Source: JBQLZQ01 sp052168355 (lineage in GTDB: Bacteria; Pseudomonadota; Alphaproteobacteria; DSM-16000; Inquilinaceae). From it: DNA of 33,824 nucleotides. The translations under genes and the position numbers were made by a program. The stretch covers positions 1 through 33,824 of the forward strand of contig JBQLZQ010000018.1 in NCBI GenBank assembly GCA_052168355.1, read 5' to 3'. Shown here piece after piece: positions 17,690 to 25,760 of the stretch; position 1 is the first letter of the stretch, and every line of letters begins with the position of its first letter. Under the pieces are notes generated by a model. The model saw nothing but the letters and a program-made list of their open reading frames with translations. It had not been told where the DNA came from and did not search any database.

Positions 17690-17989
17690 GGGGTCCCCTC
17701 CCGTTCGTCACGACCGACCGCGGGCCGGCGTTGGCGGGGGCATGATACAAACCCAACCCAATTCTGAAAAGCGGCTTTGGCTGGCCCTGGATCTGGCGTG
17801 GCGGGGTGCAGCGCAACAATCAGACGCGTGCTTGACATGATCTGCTTCTTTCCGCACGGTTCCGGGACAAAAAAAGAAAGCCTGTTGCGTTTGGGGATGT
17901 CGGTTATCCGATAAGTATTTCCGCAACCGATAGGCATATGGTCACCGCGGGGCGGTTGTGGATCGCTCCGGTATTGGGGAGGACGCATC
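17690..17989. promoter_or_regulatory. Divergent promoter region between acoABC and the ABC importer
   Basis: 300 bases without a gene. On the plus strand TTGACA (17832-17837) could be a -35 box, but the hexamer 17 bases on (CACGGT) is a poor -10. An odd palindrome TTATC-C-GATAA lies at 17904-17914, downstream of that box, where a repressor could act on the importer operon. GGGGAGG just before 17990 is the ribosome site of the binding protein; GGGAGGGG serves acoA on the other strand. Operator identity is unknown. Confidence 0.4.
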
Positions 17990-19636
17990 ATGACCCTACA
18001 CCGCTCATTACTTCTGGGCGCCGCCATCTGCGCCATGGCGACGGCGCCCGCCATGGCGCAAGACAGCGAACACGTCACATGGCACGAGGACGGGACCGTC
18101 GATCTGATCATGGACCCGGACTACGGCGCCACCATCACCACGACGCGGGACGAACTGGGCACCCTGTTCGGGCCCGGCGAAAAACCGTTCGAAGGCGCCG
18201 AGGTGACCGTTACGGTCAACGCGTCGGGTCCCAAGGGCGGCATATCCGGACCGCTGCACGCCTTCCGCCCGATCTGGGAGGAACTGTCGGGCGGCACGCT
18301 GGAGATCGTCGAACTGCCCTTCGCCGAACATTACACCAAGATGATGCTGGATCTGCGCAACGGGACCGGTGAGTACGACGCCTTCATGGTCGGCGCGTTC
18401 TGGTACGGGGATATCGTCGGCGGCAACTACGCTTTCCCGATCAACGATTTCCTGGACAGCGACGAATATCCGCAATGGACCCTCGATTCCATGCCGCCGG
18501 CCCTGCGGCAACTCCATGTCTGGGGGGACGAGGCCTACGGCGTCCTCAACGATGCCGACGGTCAGGTCCTCTATTACCGCAAGGACGTGATGACCGACCC
18601 CGAATGGATGGCCCAGTTCCAGGCCGAATACGGGTATGACCTGCCGGAGCCGCCGGAAACCTGGCAGCAGGTGCTCGACATCTCGACCTTCTTCAACGGC
18701 AAGAACTGGGACGACACCGATGCCGAGCCGGATTCCGGCACCGTTCTTCACCTCAAGGTGGGGGAGCAGGGGCACTACCACTTCCAATCCCTGTCTGCCT
18801 CGTTCGTGATCAACCCCGGCGACGCCGTGACCCAGTACGACAATGTCTACTGGTTCGACCCGACCGACATGACGCCGCTGATCAACAGTCCGGGCCATGT
18901 CGCCGCGCTTGAGTTCCTGCAGGAACTGCACGAAACCGGGCCGGCGGCCCAGGTCGGGTGGAGCCTGGGGGAGGCGTGGGATTACTTCCTGCGCGGCAAG
19001 GCGGTGTTCGTCTTCAGCTGGGGCGATGTCGGATCGCTGGTCCAGGACGAAAGCCGGTCGCGGATCAAGGGCAAGCTCGGCGCGTCGATCCTGCCGTCGT
19101 CGGACCGCTACTGGGATTTCGAAACCGAGGAATGGGTCACGGTGGACGGCGGCCGGACGGTGGGCAACACCACCGGCGGGTCGTGGCACGGTGTCATCTC
19201 GGCCTTTTCGGACCAGCCGGAGGCGACCTATTCGCTGCTGTCGCTGATGTCCATCAAGCCGGTGTCGATCTGGAGCGCCAACAACGGCTGGACCGGCGTC
19301 GATCCGGGGTTTTACTACCAGTTCCTGGAACCCGAGGGCGAGGCCAAGATCGAGGATTATGTCGCCGCCGGTTGGGACCAAGGCGACGTCGAGGAATATC
19401 TCGGCGCCTACCAGAAGACCTTCACCGCCGACAGCATGCTGACCTATCTGCGCATCCCCGGCACCTTCGAATACTGGGACATCCTGGACAAGAACCTGTC
19501 GGCGACCATGGCCGGTCAGTTCACGGCCCAGGAGGCGCTCGACGCGACGGCCGAGGCCTGGGAACAGGTCACCGACCGGCTGGGACGGGACGAGCAGCTT
19601 CGTCTGTATCGCGAGGCGATCGGCTTCGACGGCTGA
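17990..19636 (+). CDS. Extracellular solute-binding protein of a carbohydrate-type ABC importer
   Basis: 548 residues, long for the family-1 sugar-binding proteins (usually 400-450). A signal peptide is clear (MTLHRSLLLGAAICAMATAP, cut after Ala23 in AMA-Q). The mature protein has an unusual acidic N-terminal extension (about 24-65) before the typical two-lobe start at VTVTVNASGPKGG. SBP family 1 features follow: GEYDAFMVGAFW, AYGVLNDADGQVLYYRKDVM and GKAVFVFSWGDVG. It captures a substrate, probably a sugar or polyol, in the periplasm and delivers it to the two permeases downstream. The ligand is not readable from sequence. It heads the operon; a strong hairpin follows it. Confidence 0.9.
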   Translation: MTLHRSLLLGAAICAMATAPAMAQDSEHVTWHEDGTVDLIMDPDYGATITTTRDELGTLFGPGEKPFEGAEVTVTVNASGPKGGISGPLHAFRPIWEELSGGTLEIVELPFAEHYTKMMLDLRNGTGEYDAFMVGAFWYGDIVGGNYAFPINDFLDSDEYPQWTLDSMPPALRQLHVWGDEAYGVLNDADGQVLYYRKDVMTDPEWMAQFQAEYGYDLPEPPETWQQVLDISTFFNGKNWDDTDAEPDSGTVLHLKVGEQGHYHFQSLSASFVINPGDAVTQYDNVYWFDPTDMTPLINSPGHVAALEFLQELHETGPAAQVGWSLGEAWDYFLRGKAVFVFSWGDVGSLVQDESRSRIKGKLGASILPSSDRYWDFETEEWVTVDGGRTVGNTTGGSWHGVISAFSDQPEATYSLLSLMSIKPVSIWSANNGWTGVDPGFYYQFLEPEGEAKIEDYVAAGWDQGDVEEYLGAYQKTFTADSMLTYLRIPGTFEYWDILDKNLSATMAGQFTAQEALDATAEAWEQVTDRLGRDEQLRLYREAIGFDG

Positions 19637-19645
19637 TGTGATCGA

Positions 19646-19679
19646 CACCGCGGCCGGGGACATCGCCCCGGCCGCGGTG
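19646..19679 (+). other. Perfect 14-bp hairpin between binding protein and permease genes
   Basis: Arms 19646-19659 (CACCGCGGCCGGGG) and 19666-19679 are exact reverse complements around a 6-base loop. No T-run follows. Such hairpins after the binding-protein gene commonly protect the upstream mRNA or cause partial termination, so that binding protein is made in excess over permeases. Confidence 0.75.
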
Positions 19680-19722
19680 GCCGGTTCGGCTGGTACTAAG
19701 ACATCGGAGGGGGTTCCGGCCC

Positions 19723-20667
19723 ATGTGGAGCAGCAGGATCCGACTGGTTTTTCTTCTGCCGGCCGTGCTGTGGGTCCTGGCCTTCACCATTTTCCCTCTG
19801 GCCTACTCGCTGGTCATCAGCTTCAACAGCGTCGAGAACCGGGTGGAGGTGACGCGCGAGCGGGTGCCGATGCTCGACGAGGCCGGCCAACCCGTTCTCA
19901 GCTCGTCGGGCGAACCGCGGATGCGGACGGTGATCGAGCGGGAAACCGTGTCGGAATGGACCTTCCAGGGCCTCACCAACTACGCCCGCCTGTTCGACGA
20001 TCCGCAGGTCTGGTCGGCCGTGCGGGTGACGGTCATCTTCGTCCTGGCCGCCGTGACCATTCAACTCACCTTGGGCATGGCACTGGCGGTGCTGTTCAAC
20101 CGCAAGCTGCCGGCCCGGTCCCTGCTGCGGTCGGTGATGATATTGCCGATCTTCGCCACCCCCATCGCCGTCGGCTACCTGTTCTTCACCCTGTTCTACG
20201 AGGAAGGCGGACCGCTCAGCTTTCTGGGCATCCCGTTCCTGTCCAACCCGGACTGGGCCCTGGTGTCCGTGATCCTCGTCGATGTCTGGCAGTGGACCCC
20301 GTTCGCCTTTCTGGTCTTCATGGCCGCGCTGCAGGGCGTGGACGAGGAGCTGGTCGACGCCGCGCGGATCGAGACCGGGTCGGAATGGCAGATCTTTCGG
20401 TACATCATCCTGCCGCTGATGCAGCCGACCATCATCATCGTGCTGCTGCTGCGGCTGGCCGAGGCGATCAAGCTGTTCGACATCCCGTTCGCGCTGACCG
20501 GCGGCGGACCGGGAGTGGCTACCCAGTCCTACACCTTCCTCGCCTTCCGGACGGGCCTGCGCTATTTCGATCTCGGCTACGCGTCGGCCATGGCCTATGT
20601 CCTGCTGATCGTGGTGATGATCATCGTCACCCTGTTCTTCAACCGCCTGCGCAGTACCTACGCATGA
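19723..20667 (+). CDS. ABC transporter permease, MalF/UgpA-like
   Basis: 314 residues with about six membrane helices. The cytoplasmic EAA loop that docks the ATPase is EELVDAARIETGSEWQIFRYI near 207-227, followed by LPLMQP. A soluble insert with many charged residues (about 37-85, VENRVEVTRERVPMLDEAG onward) sits in the first periplasmic loop. ATG 19723 has GGAGGGGG upstream. Forms the transmembrane channel with the next gene's product. It lies second in the importer operon, after the hairpin. Confidence 0.9.
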   Translation: MWSSRIRLVFLLPAVLWVLAFTIFPLAYSLVISFNSVENRVEVTRERVPMLDEAGQPVLSSSGEPRMRTVIERETVSEWTFQGLTNYARLFDDPQVWSAVRVTVIFVLAAVTIQLTLGMALAVLFNRKLPARSLLRSVMILPIFATPIAVGYLFFTLFYEEGGPLSFLGIPFLSNPDWALVSVILVDVWQWTPFAFLVFMAALQGVDEELVDAARIETGSEWQIFRYIILPLMQPTIIIVLLLRLAEAIKLFDIPFALTGGGPGVATQSYTFLAFRTGLRYFDLGYASAMAYVLLIVVMIIVTLFFNRLRSTYA

Positions 20668-20728
20668 GAGCGCTCATGAGAATGGAGCGCATGAGAACCG
20701 GGCCCACGAGACCCTGGAGGAACGCCTC

Positions 20729-21583
20729 ATGGCGGTAGTACGACCGCGCAGCAACCTGATGGATTCGCTTTACGCCGTGCTGGCCATCGCCGTCGCGATG
20801 ATCGTCTTCTTCCCGCTCTATTGGGCGCTGTCGACCAGCCTGCGCAACCCCATCGACACCTTCACGGTCAGCGGCATCGGCATACCTTGGATCGATTTCA
20901 AGCCGACGTTGAACAACTGGCGCGACCAGTTGACCACGGCGGAAACCCAGTGGGCGCTGTTCAATTCCACGATCATCTCGCTGGGCGCGATGGTCTTGGC
21001 CTTGCTGCTGGGCCTGCCCGCCGCCTACGCGCTGGCCCGGTTTCGGTTCAGGCGGATCAAGAACAAGGACATCACCACCTGGTTCCTGTCCCAGCGGGTG
21101 CTGCCGCCGGTGGCCACGGTGGTGCCGTTCTTCCTGATCATGAACACGCTGGGGCTGCGCGACACCCATGCGGCGCTGATCCTGATCAACGCCACCTTCA
21201 TCCTGCCCTTTGTGGTGGTCATCGTGCGCCAGAGCTTTATGGATCTACCGGTCGAGCTGGAGGAGGCGGCGCTGGTCGACGGGGCGTCGTTCTTCCAGGC
21301 GTTCTGGAAGATCGCCCTGCCGCTGGCCGCGCCCGCCATCGCCGCCACGGGGCTGATCATCTTTGCCTTCGCCTGGAACGAATTCCTGTTCGCCATCACC
21401 ATCGCCGACCGGCGGGCGATCACCATCCCGGTGCACATGGCCGGCGCGGTCGATACGCGCGGCGTTCAGTTCTGGTTCATGTCGGTGCGGGCCCTGGTGG
21501 CCATGATCCCGCCCGTCCTGCTGGCCCTGCTGGCCCAGCGCTACATCGTGCGCGGGCTGACGCTGGGGGCGGTCAAGGGATAG
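20729..21583 (+). CDS. ABC transporter permease, MalG/UgpE-like
   Basis: 284 residues with about six membrane helices. The EAA loop is ELEEAALVDGASFFQAFWKI followed by LPLAAP. The NW motif of the family (LNNWRDQL, about 61-68) and FAWNEFLFAITI are typical. ATG 20729 follows CTGGAGGAACGCCTC, a good ribosome site. It is the last gene of the visible importer operon. An ATP-binding subunit would usually follow, but the downstream DNA is a repeat array with an assembly gap and no ATPase frame is seen. Confidence 0.9.
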   Translation: MAVVRPRSNLMDSLYAVLAIAVAMIVFFPLYWALSTSLRNPIDTFTVSGIGIPWIDFKPTLNNWRDQLTTAETQWALFNSTIISLGAMVLALLLGLPAAYALARFRFRRIKNKDITTWFLSQRVLPPVATVVPFFLIMNTLGLRDTHAALILINATFILPFVVVIVRQSFMDLPVELEEAALVDGASFFQAFWKIALPLAAPAIAATGLIIFAFAWNEFLFAITIADRRAITIPVHMAGAVDTRGVQFWFMSVRALVAMIPPVLLALLAQRYIVRGLTLGAVKG

Positions 21584-21624
21584 CAACCGTCCGGCCCGTG
21601 TCGCCGCGGGAACGCCAGCGGCGC

Positions 21625-22137
21625 GGTCCCGCACGGGCCCCGGATCAAGTCCGGGGCTCGCCGCTTCTTTCCTTGGAGGTCTCCACCGGGAAATTCCAGG
21701 CAACGAGTCCCGCACGCGATGGGGGACCTGTGCGGGACGGGGCCGTTGGCTTTTCTTCGCGCGTCGCCGTTTCGCAGAGGCCCCGGATCAAGTCCGGGGC
21801 TCGCCGCTTCTTTCCTTGGAGGTCTCCACCGGGNNNNNNNNNNNNNNNNNNNNNNNNNNNNNNNNNNNNNNNNNNNNNNNNNNNNNNNNNNNNNNNNNNN
21901 NNNNNNNNNNNNNNNNNNNNNNNNNNNNNNNNNCGCGTCGCCGTTTCGCAGAGGCCCCGGATCAAGTCCGGGGCTCGCCGCTTCTTTCTTTGGAAATCTC
22001 CGCCGGGAAATTCCAGGCGACGAGTCCCGCACACGATGCGGGACCTGTGCGGGACGGGGCCGTTGGCTTTTCTTCGGGCGTCGCCGTTTCGCAGAGGCCC
22101 CGGATCAAGTCCGGGGCTCGCCGCGTCTTTCTTTGCT
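21625..22137. repeat. Array of 143-bp repeats carrying paired palindromes, interrupted by the assembly gap
   Basis: The 19-mer CCCCGGATCAAGTCCGGGG begins at 21638, 21781, 21955 and 22098. The spacing is exactly 143 bases for the first pair and for the last pair. Each full unit holds that palindrome (7-bp stem, 5-base loop) and a second one near GTCCCGCA-5 nt-TGCGGGAC (for example around 22026-22046). The units differ at a few bases. The first unit is preceded by a partial one (21625-21637) and the last is cut near 22137. Because the two halves flank a 100-N gap, the true copy number is unknown. It resembles composite REP elements. Apparent open frames through it are not genes, since 143 is not a multiple of three. 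Confidence 0.88.
21834..21933. other. Assembly gap of 100 N
   Basis: Exactly 100 N inside the 143-bp repeat array. The round number suggests a scaffold gap of unknown true length, not a measured one. Confidence 0.95.
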
Positions 22138-22161
22138 TCTTTCTTCAAGCGTCGGCCCCTT

Positions 22162-23184
22162 CTACGTCGGCGCCGGCGCATCCTCGCGCAGCAACCCTGC
22201 ATGCCGGAGCTCGGCCCACAGATCGGCGGGGATGGGGACCGCCATCTGCTCAACATTGCGCAGCACCTCGGACCGGTTGACCGCGCCGGGGATGATGCTG
22301 GCAACCTTGGGGTGGCCCAGCGGGAACTGCACGGCGGCCGACGCCAGCGCCACGCCGTGGCAGTCGCAGATGCCCTGGATGCGGCCGACCCGTTCCATGA
22401 CGTCGGGCGGCGCGTCGGTATAGTTGTATTTCGCCCCGGGCCGGGGGCCGGTGGCCAGGATGCCCGAATTGAACGGCCCGCCCAGCAGGATGCCGACATC
22501 CTTTTCCACGCACAGCGGCAGAAAATCGTCGAGCGCGCCCTGTTCCAGCAGGGTGTAGCGGCCGGCCAGAAGCACACAGTCGAAATCGCCCTCGCGGACG
22601 AAGCGGCCGGCGATGTCGGCCTCGTTGACGCCAACGCCAATGGCTTTGATCACGCCGCTGCCGCGCAGTTCATCGAGCGCCCGGTAGGCGCCGCCCATGG
22701 CTTCCTTGAAGCGCCGGTCGCAGGCCTCTTGCGTGCCGTGGGTCCAGACATCGACGTCGTGGATCAGCAGCACGTCGATCCGGTTGATCCCCATGCGGTG
22801 CAGCGACTGCTCGAAGGCCTTCATGGCACCGTCGTAGCTGTAGTCGAACACCGGTTCGAAATCGAGCCCGCCCCTCCACTGACCGCGGTCGATTTGCTCC
22901 GGGGTTTGCGGGCGCAGCCAGCGGCCGACCTTGGTCGACAGGACATAGCTGTCGCGCGGCACCTGGCGCAGTACATGGCCCATGCGGTGTTCCGACAGGC
23001 CATAGCCGTACAGCGGAGAGGTGTCGAACAGCCGCAGGCCGGCATCGTAGGCGGTGCGCACCGCCCCGGCCGCCTCGTCCTCCGGCAGCCTGCCGTAGAG
23101 ATCGCCCAGCGGCGCGCCGCCGAAGCTGAGCTGGGTGACGTGCAGGGGGGCGCTGCCGAGCTTGCGGGTGGCGCGGGGATCCAT
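22162..23184 (-). CDS. Aldo/keto reductase, D-threo-aldose (L-fucose) 1-dehydrogenase-like
   Basis: 340 residues, (beta/alpha)8 NAD(P)-dependent oxidoreductase. The catalytic tetrad is visible as Asp54 and Tyr59 in FDTSPLYGYGLSEHRMG, Lys85 in STKVGR, and His142 in LLIHDVDVWTHG. The LSFGGAPLGDLYGRL opening and the HDVDVWTHG segment are characteristic of the D-threo-aldose/L-fucose dehydrogenase branch, which oxidises sugars such as L-fucose or L-galactose to lactones. ATG 23184 has GGAGGAAA upstream. It lies on the opposite strand from the ABC importer and just beyond the repeat array, so a shared sugar pathway is possible but unproven. Pyridoxal 4-dehydrogenase is a related alternative. Confidence 0.85.
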   Translation of the reverse strand: MDPRATRKLGSAPLHVTQLSFGGAPLGDLYGRLPEDEAAGAVRTAYDAGLRLFDTSPLYGYGLSEHRMGHVLRQVPRDSYVLSTKVGRWLRPQTPEQIDRGQWRGGLDFEPVFDYSYDGAMKAFEQSLHRMGINRIDVLLIHDVDVWTHGTQEACDRRFKEAMGGAYRALDELRGSGVIKAIGVGVNEADIAGRFVREGDFDCVLLAGRYTLLEQGALDDFLPLCVEKDVGILLGGPFNSGILATGPRPGAKYNYTDAPPDVMERVGRIQGICDCHGVALASAAVQFPLGHPKVASIIPGAVNRSEVLRNVEQMAVPIPADLWAELRHAGLLREDAPAPT

Positions 23185-23311
23185 GTCGTTTCCTCCGGAA
23201 GTCTTTTTGGTCGCGTCGCGGCCGCAGTCTCTCCGAACCGGCGGGCCCGTGGCAATGGCCTGATGTGAAAGTATGTGAACGAAGGGTAGCGCGGCCGGGC
23301 CGGCGGTGCCC

Positions 23312-23806
23312 CTACGGCTGGATCAACCGGTGCATGTCCAGCGACGGCGGCGGCACGTCGGTTTGGCTCAGCAGGCCGTGGACCTGGCCGCGATGATGGG
23401 TCTGATGGTTGAAGAAATGGGCGACCAGCAGGGCCACCGGATCGGTCAGGTCCCGCCCCTGATTGTTGCGGTAGGCGACATGGCCGGCCAGGAACGATGC
23501 GGTCAGGCCGCCGGCGAATGCCTCGATGCGGGCATCCTCCGCCGTGCGCGCGTCCGTCAGGGCGGTGAAATCGTCGTAGAGGATGGCGTCGAGCCCGGTC
23601 GACGGCGCGGTGTCGCCCTCGAACCGTGCCAGCCAGATACGGTCGCCAACCATGATGTGGTTCAGGGTCCCATGGATGCTGCGGAAAAAGGCCGGACGCT
23701 CGCGCCGGCGCTCCGCGTCGGACAGGGCGGCGCAGGCGGCGTAGAGCCGCTGGTTGGCCAGCCTGTTGTAGGTGGCGAGCATGCGGAAATGATCGATCAG
23801 CGACAT
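23312..23806 (-). CDS. DinB family protein (putative metal-dependent)
   Basis: 164 residues, four-helix DinB/YfiT fold. The metal-binding His triad is visible as His50 (HGTLNHIMVGD) and His134/His138 in AHFFNHQTHHRGQVHGLL. Members include thiol-dependent transferases and many proteins of unknown role. ATG 23806 (MSLIDHFRML) is chosen because it matches the family N-terminus; the frame is open to 23881, but those 25 residues are basic and unconserved in character. Single gene, function unknown. Confidence 0.85.
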   Translation of the reverse strand: MSLIDHFRMLATYNRLANQRLYAACAALSDAERRRERPAFFRSIHGTLNHIMVGDRIWLARFEGDTAPSTGLDAILYDDFTALTDARTAEDARIEAFAGGLTASFLAGHVAYRNNQGRDLTDPVALLVAHFFNHQTHHRGQVHGLLSQTDVPPPSLDMHRLIQP

Positions 23807-23963
23807 CGGGGGTCCCTTGCGTCGGCGCCGCCCCGGGGCGGCCACGGACCCATCATGCCGTACCGTTGGGTCCTGGGTCACGCCCCTGCCGACCCGACGT
23901 GACCTTTCGGCGGCGACGGTCTAATTTCAACCGCTTGTCGGGATCGGCGCGGACGGGACCATC

Positions 23964-24188
23964 ATGGATTTCATCGATCAGAAAGCGGCCAAGCTGTTGT
24001 GCCATGCGATCAATCAGCTTGGCAGCGCGGTGGGGGAGGTGCTGTGCGTCGAACCGGACCGCACCCTGGTTCGGCTGATGCTCGACCAGGCCAAGGCCAA
24101 CCTGGCGGAGTTCGAGGACGCCTATTTCGACCTGGACGAATCGCCGCCGCCCCGGGCCGCGCCGCCGGGAACCGCCGTCAAGGGGTGA
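23964..24188 (+). CDS. Small hypothetical protein, 74 residues
   Basis: I do not recognise it. The sequence starts MDFIDQKAAKLLCHAINQLG and is amphipathic-helical up to about residue 55 (LMLDQAKANLAEFEDAYFDLDE), then has a Pro/Ala tail. The ATG is preceded by GGGACC at reasonable spacing. The gene lies in the gap between the divergent DinB gene and the convergent small secreted protein. Amino-acid composition looks protein-like rather than random. Could be a genuine small cytoplasmic protein; confidence is moderate. Confidence 0.5.
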   Translation: MDFIDQKAAKLLCHAINQLGSAVGEVLCVEPDRTLVRLMLDQAKANLAEFEDAYFDLDESPPPRAAPPGTAVKG

Positions 24189-24208
24189 CCGGTCCGGCCG
24201 GCGCGGCG

Positions 24209-24529
24209 TCACGATACCGGATCGTCGGACACCTCTTCCGGTTCGGGCAGGATGGAAAAGGCCGTGCCGCTGGCCACCAGGCAGGTGCGCCCGTTCGGCG
24301 CGGTCACCAGCAACGACCAGCTTCCGGACTCCGCCGCGACGATCTCCATCACCCGGCCGTTGCGGTCCAGGCCGATGGCCCTGGGCGCCTCGTCGAACCG
24401 TTGCGCCAGGACCAGAAGCATCGCTTCCCGATTGCCGCACGAAACCGTCTGGCCGTGCGCGTCGGCCGCGCCGAGCAGCGGCAGCGCTGCAACGGCGGTC
24501 AGAAGCAGAGTTCTAAGGATCCTGGTCAT
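24209..24529 (-). CDS. Small secreted protein of unknown function, 106 residues
   Basis: Starts at ATG 24529 with an excellent ribosome site (GGAGG, 5 bases before). A signal peptide is clear (MTRILRTLLLTAVAALPLLG, cut near ADAHG). The mature part of about 80 residues has two cysteines (31 and 83) that could pair in the periplasm, a QTVSCGNREAMLLVLAQRFDEAP opening, a SWSLLVTAPNGRTCLVASGTAF core and an acidic C-terminus. This layout resembles small periplasmic proteins often annotated as hypothetical. The frame extends far upstream, but that part is antisense to the PRC-barrel gene and is not coding. Confidence 0.75.
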   Translation of the reverse strand: MTRILRTLLLTAVAALPLLGAADAHGQTVSCGNREAMLLVLAQRFDEAPRAIGLDRNGRVMEIVAAESGSWSLLVTAPNGRTCLVASGTAFSILPEPEEVSDDPVS

Positions 24530-24703
24530 CGCAACCTCCAATGCCCGAGCGGAGCCGGGCGGCAAGATCTCGGACGATACCGTTCGCGTTCCCATTGGAC
24601 CGGTGGTGTCATGAGATCTTTGTCCATAGATAGAATATGGTGTGGAACCAAGAGGATCACAGTAAATGACGATCACAGTACCGTGCCGACGCAAGTGATG
24701 ACG

Positions 24704-24723
24704 GGTGTGAAGTACTTCACACC
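24704..24723. promoter_or_regulatory. Perfect 20-bp palindrome, candidate operator
   Basis: GGTGTGAAGTACTTCACACC is an exact inverted repeat with no loop. That form suits a dimeric DNA-binding protein better than an RNA hairpin. It lies 168 bases before the PRC-barrel gene and 175 bases from the start of the divergent small secreted protein gene, so it could act on either. Cognate factor unknown. Confidence 0.6.
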
Positions 24724-24728
24724 TTAAG

Positions 24729-24804
24729 GGGAGTCGTTCGATACGATTCCCGAGCGGCTGCTGTTCGTTGTGACTCCTGAACAAGCTTACATTTGTAAAG
24801 CTTG
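24729..24804. other. Two further inverted repeats in the PRC-barrel leader region
   Basis: 24729-24751 forms a 9-bp stem (GGGAGTCGT with ACGATTCCC, one G-U pair) around a 5-base loop. 24782-24804 is an imperfect palindrome (CAAGCTTACA against TGTAAAGCTTG, one bulged base). With the perfect palindrome just upstream, three symmetric sequences lie within 101 bases of the 361-bp gap 24530-24890, which shows no gene. Confidence 0.5.
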
Positions 24805-24825
24805 ACCGATTGCGAGCGTCGATCG

Positions 24826-24850
24826 GGAACCATTGCGCGCGTGACGGGTT
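24826..24850 (+). promoter_or_regulatory. Possible EcfG-type general-stress promoter
   Basis: GGAAC (24826-24830), 16 bases, then GGTT (24847-24850). The alphaproteobacterial general-stress consensus is GGAAC-N16/17-CGTT, so the -35 is exact and the -10 is one base off. The spacing would put the transcript start about 35 bases before the PRC-barrel ATG. PRC-barrel proteins are common members of that regulon. Confidence 0.35.
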
Positions 24851-24890
24851 GATGAGGCAGTCACCATTTCTTCCAGGAGGAGAGACCATC

Positions 24891-25676
24891 ATGATCGTCG
24901 CAGCATCGAGAACGGCTCTTTTGGCGGGTGTCAGCGGGTTGGTGTTGATCGCGGGCGCGGCTCGGGCCCAGGATTCGGCCTGCACGGCGGAGATCGAGCG
25001 CCTGGAGCAACAGATCGAAACGGCCGACTTGCCGGATCCCAAGCGGGAGGAGTTCGCGACCTTGATCGAAGGCGCGCGCGTGGCCGACCAGTCGACCTGC
25101 GAGGAAATCGTCGCCGAAATCGACACCGAGCTTTCGGCCAACGTCGAGGCCAACCGGACGGCGGGCGTGGCCGCGGGGGCCGGCGCGGCGGCCACCGCCG
25201 GTTCGACCGATGCGGGGACCACCCTTGCCACCGGGGCCGAGCAGGCCGTGGACGCCACGGTCGAAACGGCCGAGGACCTGGCCGAGGACACTGTCGACGT
25301 CGCCAACGAGGCCCTGGAAACCGCGGAGCAGGCGACCGAGGACGCGGTGGAACCGGTCGCCGAGGCCGAGATGGCGGAATTGGGCGACGGCACCCTGACC
25401 GCCGAGCAAATTGAAACGCTGCGTGGGCAGGATGTGATCAACCTCCAGGGCGAGGCTCTTGGCGATGTGGAAGAAATCGTCGCGCTCAAGGAAAGCGGTG
25501 CGGTCCATCTGGTGGTGTCGGTCGGCGGCTTCCTGGGCATCGGCGACAAGGACGTCGCCATCCCGCTGGAGCGGTTCCGCATGGCCAGCGGCGAACGGCT
25601 GATCCTTCCCGACATGACGGAGGAGGAGCTGGAAGCGGGCGTCGACTACAGCGCGGATCTGTACACGCCGCTGTAA
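24891..25676 (+). CDS. Exported PRC-barrel domain protein
   Basis: 261 residues. ATG 24891 has AGGAGG eight bases upstream. The signal peptide ends at ARA-Q (cut after Ala26). Residues 31-85 form a charged helical part with Cys31 and Cys70, which may form a disulphide. A long Ala/Glu/Thr/Val-rich amphipathic stretch follows (about 86-165, heptad-like repeats such as VETAEDLAEDTVDVANEALE). A PRC-barrel (about 176-243, INLQGEALGDVEEIVAL to LPDMTEEEL) completes it. PRC-barrels occur in photosynthetic reaction centre H, RimM and many envelope or stress proteins. Likely periplasmic and possibly stress-induced, judging by the upstream site. Function unknown. The 3' end is followed by a strong terminator. 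Confidence 0.85.
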   Translation: MIVAASRTALLAGVSGLVLIAGAARAQDSACTAEIERLEQQIETADLPDPKREEFATLIEGARVADQSTCEEIVAEIDTELSANVEANRTAGVAAGAGAAATAGSTDAGTTLATGAEQAVDATVETAEDLAEDTVDVANEALETAEQATEDAVEPVAEAEMAELGDGTLTAEQIETLRGQDVINLQGEALGDVEEIVALKESGAVHLVVSVGGFLGIGDKDVAIPLERFRMASGERLILPDMTEEELEAGVDYSADLYTPL

Positions 25677-25713
25677 CCGTCTCGATCCGCAGGGTCCTTC
25701 GGGGCCCGCCATC

Positions 25714-25745
25714 GCCGGCGGCCTTCGGGTCGCCGGCTTTGTTTT
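25714..25745 (+). terminator. Rho-independent terminator of the PRC-barrel gene
   Basis: A 10-bp stem pairs 25714-25723 (GCCGGCGGCC) with 25728-25737 around a TTCG tetraloop (one G-U pair), followed by TTTGTTTT. A second small TTCG hairpin lies at 25692-25707. Confidence 0.88.
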
Positions 25746-25760
25746 GGCCGCACCCGCCAA

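Noticed and set aside
17690..17989. Sigma-54 promoter for acoABC
   Set aside because: The closest match (GCACG then TTGC on the minus strand) has the wrong spacing, and no acoR is present.
21625..22137. Repeat array as a CRISPR
   Set aside because: Units are 143 bases and nearly identical throughout, with no unique spacers and no cas genes.
20821..23268. 815-codon frame spanning the assembly gap
   Set aside because: It runs through N bases and 143-bp repeats and out of frame across the permease; not a real gene.
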